Of a stretch of 64,000 bases of DNA, positions 26,223 through 34,788 are shown piece by piece. Source of the DNA: an uncultured Muribaculaceae bacterium. Lineage in GTDB: Bacteria; Bacteroidota; Bacteroidia; Bacteroidales; Muribaculaceae. A program made the translations under genes and the position numbers. Position 1 is the stretch's first letter; every line of letters begins with the position of its first letter. The stretch is from NCBI GenBank assembly GCA_905233845.1, contig CAJOFH010000004.1:1-64000 (forward strand), given 5' to 3'. A model generated the notes under the pieces. That model was not told the DNA's origin. It did not search any database and saw only the letters and a list, made by a program, of their open reading frames with translations.

Positions 26223-28100
26223 TCATCGACCCATGAGCACCAACAATATGTTGATGTCGCTCGGTGAGATGCCCGGGATGCGCGATGCTTGACCTATGGT
26301 CTCGGGGTTGATTTTCTCCAATTTCTGACGTGCCTCGGTAGATAGTTGGAGGATGGTTGAGTAGTCAAACTTATCTTTAATATACAACTTGTCGAGGCGG
26401 CCAATTTTCTCGGCAATCATCTCCTCACGCTGGATGTAGCCGTGATATTTAATCTTAATCTCTGCTGCCTCTATTATCTCTTCTCGACGCTCTTCTTCAA
26501 GGGCATCAAGCTTCTCTTTCAGAGCAGGGATAAACAGCGCAACTTGCTGAATATCAAGCTGTGGGCGCAGCAATAGGTCATAGAGTTTGAGACCTTGTTT
26601 AAGTGGTTGATAACCAGCCCTTTCAAGCGACGGATTAATCAACGCAGCCTTAACAGAATAGTTGCGGGCAAACTCCACCAAATCATCAACTTGCTCACGT
26701 TTGGTGACCATGAGTTCGTAGCGTTCCTGGGAGACGAGCCCCAGTTCGTAGCCTCGGGGGGTGAGGCGCATGTCGGCATCGTCCTGACGCAGCAGGATGC
26801 GGTGCTCGGCTCGTGAGGTGAACATGCGGTATGGCTCGTCAACGCCTTTTGTCACGAGGTCATCAATAAGCACGCCTATATAAGCCTCGTCGCGGGCGAG
26901 GACAAAGGGTTCTCTGACATGCACCTGCTGGTGGGCGTTGATACCGGCCATCAGACCTTGTCCTGCTGCCTCTTCATAGCCTGTGGTACCATTGACCTGA
27001 CCAGCGAAATATAGGTTTTTCACCAGTTTTGTCTCAAGGGTGTGAGTGAGCTGGCGTGGGTCAAAGAAGTCATATTCTATAGCATAGCCTGGACGATAAA
27101 CTTGTGCGTTGCGCAGCGCTGGAATCTTACTTAGGGCCTCAATCTGCACATCCCACGGCATCGACGACGAGAAGCCATTGAGATACATCTCCTGGGTAGT
27201 TTCGCCCTCGGGCTCAATGAAGAGCTGATGTGAGTCTTTGTCGGGGAAGGTGACGAGCTTGGTCTCGATGCTTGGGCAATAGCGAGGGCCAACGCTCTGA
27301 ATCTGACCGTTATAAAGGGGAGAGTAGGGGAGTCCTTCATGTAGCACCTGATGCACTTCTTCGTTGGTGTAGACTATCCAGCAGGGACGTTGGCGCAACT
27401 CGCTACGGACACCAGGCAGGAAGGAAAAATGATGGAAGTCGTTCTCTCCGTCCTGACGTTGGGCTTGGCTGTAGTCGATGGTGCGCGCGTCAAGGCGAAC
27501 TGGCGTACCGGTCTTCATGCGGTTGGAGCTGAAGCCAAGCTCTACAAGCTGCTCGGTGATGCCACGAGAGGCGGGCTCGGAGACTCGTCCGCCCTCTACC
27601 TGTACGCTGCCCACATGCATGAGTCCGTTGAGGAAGGTGCCAGCGGTGAGAATGACGGCCTTGGCGTTGAATGTAACACCGAAAGCAGTCTTAACGCCTT
27701 TCACCACGCCATCGTCGATGACGAGGCCAGTGGCGCTGTCTTGCCACATATATAGATTGGGGGTAGCGTCCAGTATCTTACGCCAATTCTCAATGAATCG
27801 GGTGCGGTCGCTTTGCGAACGAGGACTCCACATGGCTGGTCCTTTGCTGCGGTTGAGCATACGGAACTGGATGGAACTTCGGTCGGTGACGATACCCATC
27901 TGGCCACCCAAAGCGTCAATCTCACGTACTATCTGCCCCTTGGCGATGCCGCCCACAGCAGGGTTACAGCTCATCTGAGCCACTTTGTTCATGTCCATGG
28001 TGATGAGCAGGGTAGGGGAGCCTAACCGTGCCGCGGCGCACGCCGCCTCACAGCCAGCATGTCCAGCACCAATCACTATGACATCGTAGTCGTATCTCAT
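26223..28100 (-). CDS. mnmG: tRNA uridine 5-carboxymethylaminomethyl modification enzyme MnmG
   Basis: MnmG (GidA) is the FAD subunit of the MnmE-MnmG complex that modifies wobble U34 of tRNAs. The FAD-binding GxGxxG is VIGAGHAGCEAACAAARLG at residues 10-28. Further family blocks are CNPAVGGIAKGQIVREIDALGG, GTFLNGLMHVG, GQVNGTTGYEEAAGQG and the C-terminal GISPSDINILL. Length 625 is normal. It overlaps ybeY by 4 bases and is followed at 11 bases by a parS site. Confidence 0.98.
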   Translation of the reverse strand: MRYDYDVIVIGAGHAGCEAACAAARLGSPTLLITMDMNKVAQMSCNPAVGGIAKGQIVREIDALGGQMGIVTDRSSIQFRMLNRSKGPAMWSPRSQSDRTRFIENWRKILDATPNLYMWQDSATGLVIDDGVVKGVKTAFGVTFNAKAVILTAGTFLNGLMHVGSVQVEGGRVSEPASRGITEQLVELGFSSNRMKTGTPVRLDARTIDYSQAQRQDGENDFHHFSFLPGVRSELRQRPCWIVYTNEEVHQVLHEGLPYSPLYNGQIQSVGPRYCPSIETKLVTFPDKDSHQLFIEPEGETTQEMYLNGFSSSMPWDVQIEALSKIPALRNAQVYRPGYAIEYDFFDPRQLTHTLETKLVKNLYFAGQVNGTTGYEEAAGQGLMAGINAHQQVHVREPFVLARDEAYIGVLIDDLVTKGVDEPYRMFTSRAEHRILLRQDDADMRLTPRGYELGLVSQERYELMVTKREQVDDLVEFARNYSVKAALINPSLERAGYQPLKQGLKLYDLLLRPQLDIQQVALFIPALKEKLDALEEERREEIIEAAEIKIKYHGYIQREEMIAEKIGRLDKLYIKDKFDYSTILQLSTEARQKLEKINPETIGQASRIPGISPSDINILLVLMGR

Positions 28101-28531
28101 TGTTCAAACACGTTTTCCGTCAGCATTGCAAGCGCTTCGTTCTCATTTTGCTCCATAATCTCGCGCTCACCAGGTCCTTTATCGTTGATGCCGCACAGGT
28201 GCAGCACACCATGTATTATCACGCGCAGCAACTCTCCCTGATAGTCAACTCCCAGCTGCTCAGCATTGGAGCGCACGGTATCAAGCGAAATCACCATGTC
28301 ACCACTGATGCGGTGGCTATTGCTATAGTCAAAGGTAATAATGTCGGTGTAGTAGTCATGTTGCAGGAATTGCTTGTTAGTGGCGAGGATATACTCATCG
28401 TCACAAAACACATAGGTCAACGCGCCAACACTCTTATCATGCGCACGAGCCACTGCCTCAATCCATCTCTCCACCTTATCGACATCAACACGAGGCATCT
28501 CAACATTCTGTGTCATAAAACAAACTTCCAT
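28097..28531 (-). CDS. ybeY: Endoribonuclease YbeY
   Basis: YbeY is a metal-dependent RNase for 16S rRNA maturation and ribosome quality control. The metal motif is HGVLHLCGIND (H107, H111), with Asp at position 117 where most bacteria have a third His; an Asp there appears to be usual in Bacteroidetes. TDIITFDY and GDMVISLDTV are further family blocks. The start may be M1 (28531) or M6 (28516). The end overlaps mnmG by 4 bases, so the two are translationally coupled. Confidence 0.94.
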   Translation of the reverse strand: MEVCFMTQNVEMPRVDVDKVERWIEAVARAHDKSVGALTYVFCDDEYILATNKQFLQHDYYTDIITFDYSNSHRISGDMVISLDTVRSNAEQLGVDYQGELLRVIIHGVLHLCGINDKGPGEREIMEQNENEALAMLTENVFEQ

Positions 28532-28558
28532 GCATCACCGTTTTAAAAAATGAAATGC

Positions 28559-28590
28559 AAAGATAATAATAATTATTGACAAATACAAAT
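28559..28590 (-). promoter_or_regulatory. Promoter of the ybeY-mnmG operon
   Basis: On the minus strand, TTTG (28587-28590), 20 bases, then TATCTTTG (28559-28566). The leader to the ybeY start at 28531 is about 25 bases. Confidence 0.7.
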
Positions 28591-28591
28591 C

Positions 28592-29269
28592 TTAGGATTT
28601 TATGGGCTCAATGTTGAGGATTGCCACGGTTGCCACGGCATTTGGGAGGTTTATCAATTTGAATGTGGCACTTGGTATCAACTCTGTTAATGGAATGGCT
28701 TCACCGGTCTTGGTGACTTCAAACGATGGGAAATCATGGGTCAAGCCACGGCCTGTTGCTTTGGCATAGCTCTCTTTCAGGGTCCACAGCTGTGTGAAAA
28801 ACAATTCTTGCTCTTCTACACTCTCCATGGCATCAAGCCGCGAAATCTCAGCCTCGCTCATGGTGTAGTTCACAAGGCTGCGACGCAATTTGACAATCTG
28901 CTGAACATCAACGCCCACTGGAGCATCACACAACGCACATGCCACAAGGGTGCCACTGTGCGACAGGTTGAAATGAAGTTCGGAATGGTTGGCAAACACT
29001 GGCTTGCCATGCTCACCCTCGGCATATTCCATGTCGCGCTCACGCAACCCATGCTCCATAAGCATATCGTCAAGTAGCAGACCAGCACCCGCACTGAGCC
29101 ACTTGCCGCGCTCAAAACGATAACGCACAGTCTTGTCACGACGGTAATGAGACAACCGGCACAACGCATCATCTAAAGCCCCAGGAGCTCCAAGACCTTC
29201 CACATCAGCAATCTTCACCGTGCAATTACGCACGCTAAACTGCCTCAATATTTCAAGACTACGCATCAT
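28592..29269 (-). CDS. 4'-phosphopantetheinyl transferase superfamily protein
   Basis: Transfers phosphopantetheine from CoA to a carrier protein. The family signature is VGVDVQQI (Asp near 121; most members have GxDxE) and LWTLKESYAKATGRGL (W-x-x-K-E-(S/A)-x-x-K, with E166 and K170). HFNLSHSGTLVACAL is the third motif. At 225 residues it is the Sfp type, not the short AcpS type. The Gln after GVDV replaces a frequent metal-coordinating Glu. Divergent from tcdA with back-to-back promoters. Confidence 0.9.
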   Translation of the reverse strand: MMRSLEILRQFSVRNCTVKIADVEGLGAPGALDDALCRLSHYRRDKTVRYRFERGKWLSAGAGLLLDDMLMEHGLRERDMEYAEGEHGKPVFANHSELHFNLSHSGTLVACALCDAPVGVDVQQIVKLRRSLVNYTMSEAEISRLDAMESVEEQELFFTQLWTLKESYAKATGRGLTHDFPSFEVTKTGEAIPLTELIPSATFKLINLPNAVATVAILNIEPIKS

Positions 29270-29278
29270 TTATTCATG

Positions 29279-29309
29279 CAAAAGTATAACAATTTGGCGC
29301 TATTATCAA
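29279..29309 (-). promoter_or_regulatory. Promoter of the phosphopantetheinyl transferase gene
   Basis: On the minus strand TTG (29307-29309), 20 bases, TACTTTTG (29279-29286). It is only 10 bases before the start at 29269 and overlaps the control region of the divergent tcdA promoter. Confidence 0.6.
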
Positions 29310-29326
29310 GAAAAATTGTATCTTTG
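29293..29326 (+). promoter_or_regulatory. Promoter of tcdA
   Basis: TTTG at 29293-29296, a 22-base spacer and TATCTTTG at 29319-29326, 21 bases before the ATG at 29348. Confidence 0.65.
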
Positions 29327-29347
29327 TGCAAATAATCGTGAGGCGAC

Positions 29348-30091
29348 ATGGGACAAAAGGTAATCAACGATAGGTTTCAGCGCACTGAGATGCTCCTGGG
29401 TAAGGAGGCAGTGGCAGCGCTCGCTGGGTGCCACGTGGCGGTGTTTGGCGTGGGAGGCGTGGGCGGCTATGCCGTCGAGGTGCTGGCACGGAGTGGGGTA
29501 GGGGCGATAGACCTCTACGACAACGATGTGGTAACTCCCTCCAACATCAACCGACAGATTATCGCCACAACAAGCACCATTGGCCGACATAAGGTGGATG
29601 TGGCTGCCGAACGTATATGCGACATCAATCCTAACTGCAAAGTGCAGGAATTCAAAATGTTCTATGTCGTGGCGAACGCCGACGAGGTCGATCTCTCGCA
29701 ATATGACTACGTGGTCGACTGTATCGATACCGTGAGCGCAAAAATGGAATTGGTGCGCCGATGCACACGGTTGGGAGTACCCATCATTTGCAGTATGGGA
29801 GCTGCCAACAAACTCGATGCCACAGCGTTCCAAGTTGCCGACATCAGTGAGACCGATGTCGACCCTCTCGCGCGCATCATGCGTAAAAAGCTCCGCAAGG
29901 AGGGAATAGAGCATTTCAAGTGTGTCTTCAGCAAGGAGCAACCTCATGAGTCGCTTGAACCATGTGAAGATGCCGAGCAGACCAAGCGACCCATCCCAGC
30001 CAGCAACGCCTGGGTGCCCGCCGCAGCAGGTTTAGTGCTAGGTGGCGAGGTCGTCCTTGACCTTATTTCTAAACATCAAAAAGACATCTAA
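29348..30091 (+). CDS. tcdA: tRNA threonylcarbamoyladenosine dehydratase (ThiF/E1 family)
   Basis: An E1-like ATPase that cyclises t6A37 to ct6A in tRNA. The nucleotide loop is VFGVGGVGGYAVEVLARSGVG (GxGGxG), followed by D-x-D-x-V-x-x-SNINRQ in DLYDNDVVTPSNINRQ, and a later ATP-contacting Asp in DYVVDCIDTVSAK. The end WVPAAAGLVLGGEVVLDLI is typical of TcdA/YgdL rather than ThiF or MoeB, and the 247-residue length agrees. No Cys pairs for zinc are seen. The next gene starts 5 bases after the stop. Confidence 0.92.
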   Translation: MGQKVINDRFQRTEMLLGKEAVAALAGCHVAVFGVGGVGGYAVEVLARSGVGAIDLYDNDVVTPSNINRQIIATTSTIGRHKVDVAAERICDINPNCKVQEFKMFYVVANADEVDLSQYDYVVDCIDTVSAKMELVRRCTRLGVPIICSMGAANKLDATAFQVADISETDVDPLARIMRKKLRKEGIEHFKCVFSKEQPHESLEPCEDAEQTKRPIPASNAWVPAAAGLVLGGEVVLDLISKHQKDI

Positions 30092-30096
30092 TTCGC

Positions 30097-31059
30097 ATGG
30101 GTTTTAAGGATAAAATAGAGAAATTCCGCCAGTGGCAACGCGAACCCTTGGATTATTCCTATAGTAAGGATGATGTGCACCATTGCCAATGCTGTGGTGA
30201 GGACTACAATGGCAATTTCTGCCCTGCTTGTGGACAGCGAGCCACTCTTGGACGCATCAATTGGAACTCGGTTAGAGTAGGCATCATGGACTTGTGGGGA
30301 ATGGGCGGCCGCTCACTGCCACGCACACTCTGGCACCTTCTGTTGCGCCCCGGCTATCTCATTGGTGACTATATAAGTGGCAAGCGCCAGGTAAGCTTCC
30401 CTCCTGTGAAGATGCTGGTGATTGTAGCTCTTGTGGTGTTCTTAATTGTTAATTGGACCGATCCTACCTTTTTTCAAGACACAACACAAGGAGCAGTTAC
30501 TGATGGTATGAGCGCCCATGAGAAATCTAGTTATTACTTTGTTCTTTTTTTCGAAAAACTACAAAAACATATTGATTGGATGGCATTGTTGTTTCTCTCG
30601 TTTCTTATCTATCCAACTTGGGTAACCTTCCATTACGCTCCTCGTCACGACCACCACACCCTACCTCAAGGTTTCTTTATTCAAGTATTCAACAGCACGA
30701 TTGTGCTTATTATCATTCTTTTTCTTGGTTTCTGTGATTCTATTTTACCCTCTGAAAATATAACTAGTACTATATTCTGTATTGTTGTTTTTCTTCAATT
30801 GTTGCGCACCTATCAGCAACTGTTTGGTTATAATTGGTGGAGCACAATATGGCGACTACTGGTTGTGATTATGGCTGGTGTTGTAATGATTGTTGCAGGT
30901 GTGGTCTTATCGGGTTTCGTGATGTTTGCACTATTTGGCGATATGGATAGTTCTTTAAGAAATGGTTTTAAATTCATATTATTAATTATCGTCGCAATGA
31001 TTCTACTCGTTGGCAGTCACTTGATAAATAAGAGAACTAGTAAGAGAGGGGACAGTTGA
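30097..31059 (+). CDS. DUF3667 membrane protein with zinc ribbon
   Basis: Near the N-terminus (about residues 25-46) CQCCGEDYNGNFCPACGQRA forms a zinc ribbon, followed by RINWNSV and the segment LLRPGYLIGDYISGKRQVSFPPVKMLVIVALVVFLIV, which defines the DUF3667 family. Four or so further helices follow to the C-terminus. Function of the family is unknown. It begins 5 bases after tcdA, suggesting co-transcription. The second half is markedly more AT-rich than the first. Confidence 0.88.
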   Translation: MGFKDKIEKFRQWQREPLDYSYSKDDVHHCQCCGEDYNGNFCPACGQRATLGRINWNSVRVGIMDLWGMGGRSLPRTLWHLLLRPGYLIGDYISGKRQVSFPPVKMLVIVALVVFLIVNWTDPTFFQDTTQGAVTDGMSAHEKSSYYFVLFFEKLQKHIDWMALLFLSFLIYPTWVTFHYAPRHDHHTLPQGFFIQVFNSTIVLIIILFLGFCDSILPSENITSTIFCIVVFLQLLRTYQQLFGYNWWSTIWRLLVVIMAGVVMIVAGVVLSGFVMFALFGDMDSSLRNGFKFILLIIVAMILLVGSHLINKRTSKRGDS

Positions 31060-31065
31060 GAGTCC

Positions 31066-31147
31066 TTATCTCCTTTGATTCCTTTATTTCCTTTATTTCC
31101 TTTATTTCCTTTATCTCCTTTAACTCATTTAATTCCTTTCACTCCTT
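31066..31147. repeat. TTTATTTCC 9-bp tandem repeat between convergent genes
   Basis: About eight units of a 9-base repeat (TTTATTTCC and variants such as TTTATCTCC) fill the gap between the DUF3667 gene and the 3' end of aroK. The last variants run into the last codons of aroK. Confidence 0.75.
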
Positions 31148-31687
31148 CATCCCCTTTAAAATAACTGCAAGTCGCTGCGCGCTGTCCTTGATTTCTTCCT
31201 CGCTCTCGAGATAGGTGGAGTCAAACTGCAACTGCGCTTTCTTGTAGTATTTGCTCCTTGCCTTAAGGCCTTTTTTTACCGATTCCTTTATTTCCTCGTC
31301 GCTCATATTGTTGAGCAGCGGACGCTTGATGCGCTGCTCGGGAAGCACCAACCGTGATGTCATCCGCTCCACGCTCGTGCGCAGCCACACCGTGATGCCT
31401 ACACTATTCATCAGTTCCATATTCCCTGCTTGCAGCGGGGTGCCGCCACCACACGCCACAATCGTGTCGCCACCACAGGCAGCAACCTCCTCAAGAGCCG
31501 CCCGCTCCAACAGACGAAAATGCGCCTCACCACTAGTCATGAAAATCTCCTTCGCTGTCATCCCCTCCTTTTCCTCTATATAGTAATCCAAATCCACAAA
31601 ACGCCAACCAAGCAACCGCGCCAGCGGCTCCCCAAGAGTCGTCTTTCCACAACCCATATACCCTATCAAAAACACCGTCATCATCAT
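31139..31687 (-). CDS. aroK: Shikimate kinase
   Basis: Phosphorylates shikimate in aromatic amino acid synthesis. The Walker A loop is GYMGCGKTT (residues 9-17) and FVDLDYYIEEKEGM gives the shikimate-binding D-x-D region. VACGGGTPL is the conserved substrate-binding GGG loop. The LID arginine lies in the LPEQRIKRPLL segment. Length 182 is normal. Three Met codons stand at the start (MMMTVFLIG); any may be used. The stop codon falls in the neighbouring simple repeat. Confidence 0.95.
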   Translation of the reverse strand: MMMTVFLIGYMGCGKTTLGEPLARLLGWRFVDLDYYIEEKEGMTAKEIFMTSGEAHFRLLERAALEEVAACGGDTIVACGGGTPLQAGNMELMNSVGITVWLRTSVERMTSRLVLPEQRIKRPLLNNMSDEEIKESVKKGLKARSKYYKKAQLQFDSTYLESEEEIKDSAQRLAVILKGMKE

Positions 31688-31763
31688 TAATGACTCTTAA
31701 GAGGTCCCCCGTATCGCGGTGAGAAGTATAAATATCTTGCGCATAATTATGTTTTTAATAATG

Positions 31764-31792
31764 CAAAGTTACTGTTTTTTCTGACACAGCAA
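31764..31792 (-). promoter_or_regulatory. Promoter of aroK
   Basis: On the minus strand TTG (31790-31792), 18 bases, TAACTTTG (31764-31771), giving a leader of about 70 bases. Confidence 0.55.
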
Positions 31793-32044
31793 GCATTTCC
31801 AGTGAAAATGTTGTCTTTTATTGAGTGGATGTGGTGTTGTAGTTTTGTGAAAAAAATTTGCTTCTGTCGACGACGGTTCGCCAATGTTCAAGCGAGCTTG
31901 ACGTTACCCTCGCTCAATCGCAGATTTCTATAAGGGAACACTGCTCAACGGCGTACAAATCCGACAGTTGAGGTACGTTTGCCTATTCGAAAAAAATGGT
32001 ATGGAATTTTTTATAATATAAACCTCTATTTGATAAAAACAAAC

Positions 32045-32052
32045 TATCTTTG
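32045..32052 (+). promoter_or_regulatory. -7 element of the lipoprotein gene
   Basis: TATCTTTG, 30 bases before the ATG at 32083. Confidence 0.55.
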
Positions 32053-32082
32053 CAGTAGTATATTAACCAATATTGTATTGAT

Positions 32083-33117
32083 ATGAGAAAGAACCTTCTT
32101 AGCTTTATTGCATTAATCGCCGTGTTGGTATTCATTCCATCATGCAAGGATTCAAGTGATGAACCAGAATTTCCAGATAAAGATAAAAAATCCTTTGCTT
32201 TTTTCTTTTTCCCATTTCTTAATGATGGTGGGGTACACTTTACTTCTGGTTTTGATGATTACGATTGTGTTAATCCTTATATTGTCAAACCAGATTGTTT
32301 CGAGATAATAGACGGCAAATGGTACGCTTTGGAATATAACGCATATATTTCGGGGGGCACCGATGTAAACTTGCTTGTGAATGGAGAGAAGAAATCCACA
32401 ATATTGAGTAATTGCTCCGCAGTGATAAATGCGGTTACCTATCAAGAAGATGGACGCTTCAAAGCCTATATTTTCTATTATGATGCCGATGATAATTACC
32501 ATGGTATCTTATATGATAATGGCGAGATAAAGCAGATAGACGGATTGACCGATTTTGAACGTATATTATTTCTAAAAGTAATTAATAACGATGTATATAT
32601 AGTTTGGAACTTTGATGTCCAAGACGTTTATGAAATAGGCAATATCGTTATTACCAAGAATGGCACCCCCGTTGAACAGAACATAAAGTTGCCAAAAAAC
32701 TCACATGTTAAGTATTTCCAAGATTTGTGTGTCGAGGGTTCAACAATTTACACATTCTTTACTTTGGTATTAGATGGATATCAAAATCAAGCTTATTATG
32801 CTAAGGACAATAAACTTGTAAAGATGACAGGACTTCATACTGTAAGTTACGCTCAAGTTGTTGACGGCATAGTTTATGGTTTGGGTACAGTATACGAGGA
32901 AGGCCAGTACTGTTGCTTTTGGAAAGATGGGGATGCCACAAGAATCATGCCCGAGTCAGCACCAGTGTCGCCACGTGGTCTAGTGGTGGAAAATGGTGAC
33001 GTTTACTATTTTGTGACAAATTATGCTTTGGAACCTGATGTATCAATCCTTTTCAAGAATGGAAAAGAATACTACCGACTTGATGGTGAATGTTCGGGTT
33101 TTAGACTTCTCGATTAA
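32083..33117 (+). CDS. Putative lipoprotein, beta-propeller-like
   Basis: A lipoprotein signal peptide ends in the lipobox FIPSC (Cys at residue 21), followed by an acidic KDSSDEPE stretch, which in Bacteroidetes often marks surface export. The mature region shows a loosely repeated pattern of short beta segments with YA-x-x-NGE-type, WKDGD and FKNGK turns (LLVNGEKK, LYDNGEIK, ITKNGTP, CFWKDGDATR, LFKNGKEYY), suggesting a beta-propeller. No known family. AT-rich and preceded by a clear -7 element. Confidence 0.75.
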   Translation: MRKNLLSFIALIAVLVFIPSCKDSSDEPEFPDKDKKSFAFFFFPFLNDGGVHFTSGFDDYDCVNPYIVKPDCFEIIDGKWYALEYNAYISGGTDVNLLVNGEKKSTILSNCSAVINAVTYQEDGRFKAYIFYYDADDNYHGILYDNGEIKQIDGLTDFERILFLKVINNDVYIVWNFDVQDVYEIGNIVITKNGTPVEQNIKLPKNSHVKYFQDLCVEGSTIYTFFTLVLDGYQNQAYYAKDNKLVKMTGLHTVSYAQVVDGIVYGLGTVYEEGQYCCFWKDGDATRIMPESAPVSPRGLVVENGDVYYFVTNYALEPDVSILFKNGKEYYRLDGECSGFRLLD

Positions 33118-33138
33118 GTAAGAAACTTCGTCTTTGAT

Positions 33139-33169
33139 TTTGCAATTATCTCGTCTTGCACTATCTTTG
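33139..33169 (+). promoter_or_regulatory. Promoter of the RNase HI gene
   Basis: TTTG at 33139-33142, a 19-base spacer and TATCTTTG at 33162-33169. The first ATG at 33172 lies only 2 bases after the box, i.e. at or before the expected transcription start, so the ATG at 33190 is the likelier start. Confidence 0.6.
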
Positions 33170-33189
33170 CGATGAAAAAGCAAGAAACT

Positions 33190-33846
33190 ATGTCGAGCAA
33201 TAAGAGAAAATGGTATGTCGTGTGGATTGGCGCTGAGCCTGGAGTGTGCGACACGTGGACCGAATGCCAACTTCGCACTAAGGGCTATCCTGGGGCACGT
33301 TACAAGAGCTTCGACAACCAGCAGGATGCAATCGAGGCATGGCGCAACGGATATGAGGAGGAGGCACGCAAAGTGCTGCGCGCCATCGCCAATGCACCTC
33401 GTCGCAAGGACGAGGTGGACTACACGCTCATCCCCGAAATTATTCCCGGCAGCTGGGCAGTGGATGCCGCCTGCAGCAAGAATCCCGGCGCTATGGAATA
33501 TCGCGGAGTGGACGTCTATACTGGTGCACAGATTTTCCATCAAGGACCATACCAGCAGGGTACAAACAACATAGGCGAATTCCTCGCCATCGTACATGCC
33601 CTCGCGTTGCTCTACAACCGCGGTGACTCGACCACCGCCATCTACAGCGACAGCCGCACAGCACAAATATGGGTCCGCAAGCGCAAATGCGGCACCAAAC
33701 TTGAGCGTACTCCTCAAAACGCCCGTCTGCTCGACATCGTGGCGCGTGCCGAGCAATGGTTACAAACCCACACCTACCAGAACCCTATCTACAAGTGGCA
33801 GACCGAGAAATGGGGCGAAATCCCCGCCGACTTCGGCCGAAAGTAA
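33190..33846 (+). CDS. Ribonuclease HI with N-terminal viroplasmin domain
   Basis: The first 50 residues (KWYVVWIGAEPGVCDTWTECQLRTKGYPGARYKSF) are a caulimovirus-viroplasmin-type RNA/DNA hybrid-binding domain, as found in eukaryotic and Bacteroidetes RNase H1. The catalytic domain follows with the Asp in AVDAACSKNPG, Glu in NNIGEFLAI and Asp in YSDSRTAQIW. It degrades RNA in RNA-DNA hybrids. The start is set at the second Met because the promoter overlaps the first (33172). The Fic gene begins 26 bases later. Confidence 0.92.
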   Translation: MSSNKRKWYVVWIGAEPGVCDTWTECQLRTKGYPGARYKSFDNQQDAIEAWRNGYEEEARKVLRAIANAPRRKDEVDYTLIPEIIPGSWAVDAACSKNPGAMEYRGVDVYTGAQIFHQGPYQQGTNNIGEFLAIVHALALLYNRGDSTTAIYSDSRTAQIWVRKRKCGTKLERTPQNARLLDIVARAEQWLQTHTYQNPIYKWQTEKWGEIPADFGRK

Positions 33847-33872
33847 GAAATCTTAAACCCTAAATAAATAGT

Positions 33873-34655
33873 ATGTTCCAAAAAGAGATAAAGCATTATG
33901 AGCAGGTGCGTGCCCAATATGAGCAGCAAATAACCACTAAAATGTCAAGCAAGGACCTTCTCGACTGGCACGAAGTGCTCTTCTCGTGCCACTCCTGCGC
34001 AATTGAGGGCAACTCCTTTACCCTCGACGACACGCGTTTGCTGCAAGAGAAAGGCCTTGGGATGGTACCTGTGGGGCGCTCACTGCTTGAATGTACCGAG
34101 ATTGCCGACCATTTCAGGGCTTTCCGTTTCATTACGTCTCATCTTGATGATCCGTTCGATGAGAATCTCTTGAAAGAGACTAATCGCTTGGTAACCCAAA
34201 ACACTCTTGCCTACCGTGTTCCCGATGCCGTGCCTGGCGAATACACTACCTGCGACATGGCGGCTGGCGATACTCTCTTTGGTGACCACAATAAACTGAT
34301 AGCACGAGTGCCAAGCCTTATGGAATCAACAGCCAAAACCTTAGATGGCGATATACACCCTGTGATTGTGGCTGCACGTTTCCATGGCTTCTTTGAATAC
34401 CTACACCCATTCCGCGACGGCAATGGCCGCACTGGTCGCCTGCTCTCAAACTGGATTCTGCTTCATTGCGGTCATCCGCTCATTATCATCGACATAAAAG
34501 ACCGTGCAGCCTATATCGACGCCTTGAAAAAGATTCGCAGCGAAGGCACCGATGAGTACCTTATTGCATTCTTCTTTGCCGCAGCCACAACTCGCATGGA
34601 AAATGAGTTGGCCCAAAAACATCGCAATACTCATCTAGGTCCATTCCTGTTCTAG
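33873..34655 (+). CDS. Fic-family protein, autoinhibited class (copy 1)
   Basis: The Fic motif HPFRDGNGRTGR (residues 178-189) is complete, with the catalytic His, so AMP transfer (or another nucleotide-type transfer) to a protein hydroxyl is expected. An inhibitory-helix motif S-x3-E-G (SCAIEG, residues 41-46) lies N-terminal to the Fic core, which marks a class II self-inhibited Fic enzyme. Length 260. A second copy at 36169 differs at about 37 of 260 positions (about 86% identical by hand count). Target unknown; no antitoxin gene is adjacent. Confidence 0.92.
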   Translation: MFQKEIKHYEQVRAQYEQQITTKMSSKDLLDWHEVLFSCHSCAIEGNSFTLDDTRLLQEKGLGMVPVGRSLLECTEIADHFRAFRFITSHLDDPFDENLLKETNRLVTQNTLAYRVPDAVPGEYTTCDMAAGDTLFGDHNKLIARVPSLMESTAKTLDGDIHPVIVAARFHGFFEYLHPFRDGNGRTGRLLSNWILLHCGHPLIIIDIKDRAAYIDALKKIRSEGTDEYLIAFFFAAATTRMENELAQKHRNTHLGPFLF

Positions 34656-34736
34656 CGACTTGATATCTTCCCTAAGAAAAATCTCAAATATGAGATTTCG
34701 ATGGCACGTTATGGCCCATAATACACCAAAATTCAT

Positions 34737-34744
34737 TATCTTTG
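34737..34744 (+). promoter_or_regulatory. -7 element of the cysteine desulfidase gene
   Basis: TATCTTTG, 44 bases before the GTG at 34789. No convincing -33 partner. Confidence 0.45.
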
Positions 34745-34788
34745 CCGTCATAAACCATAAACCACATTTTTCTTAGAATTTATCTATT

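Larger units (their letters stand above)
31688..32082. other. Intergenic region with a GC-richer island
   Basis: No gene supported. The stretch 31861-31985 is richer in G+C than its AT-rich surroundings and holds inverted repeats: TCAAGC-GA-GCTTGA near 31888, and CTCAAC...GTTGAG spanning about 31947-31974. It could be a noncoding RNA or a remnant of a lost gene. Promoter elements for the flanking genes lie at both ends. Confidence 0.4.

Noticed and set aside
29306-29947. 213-residue open frame on the minus strand across tcdA
   Set aside because: It is antisense to tcdA, which has clear E1-family motifs and its own promoter; the antisense frame shows no family.
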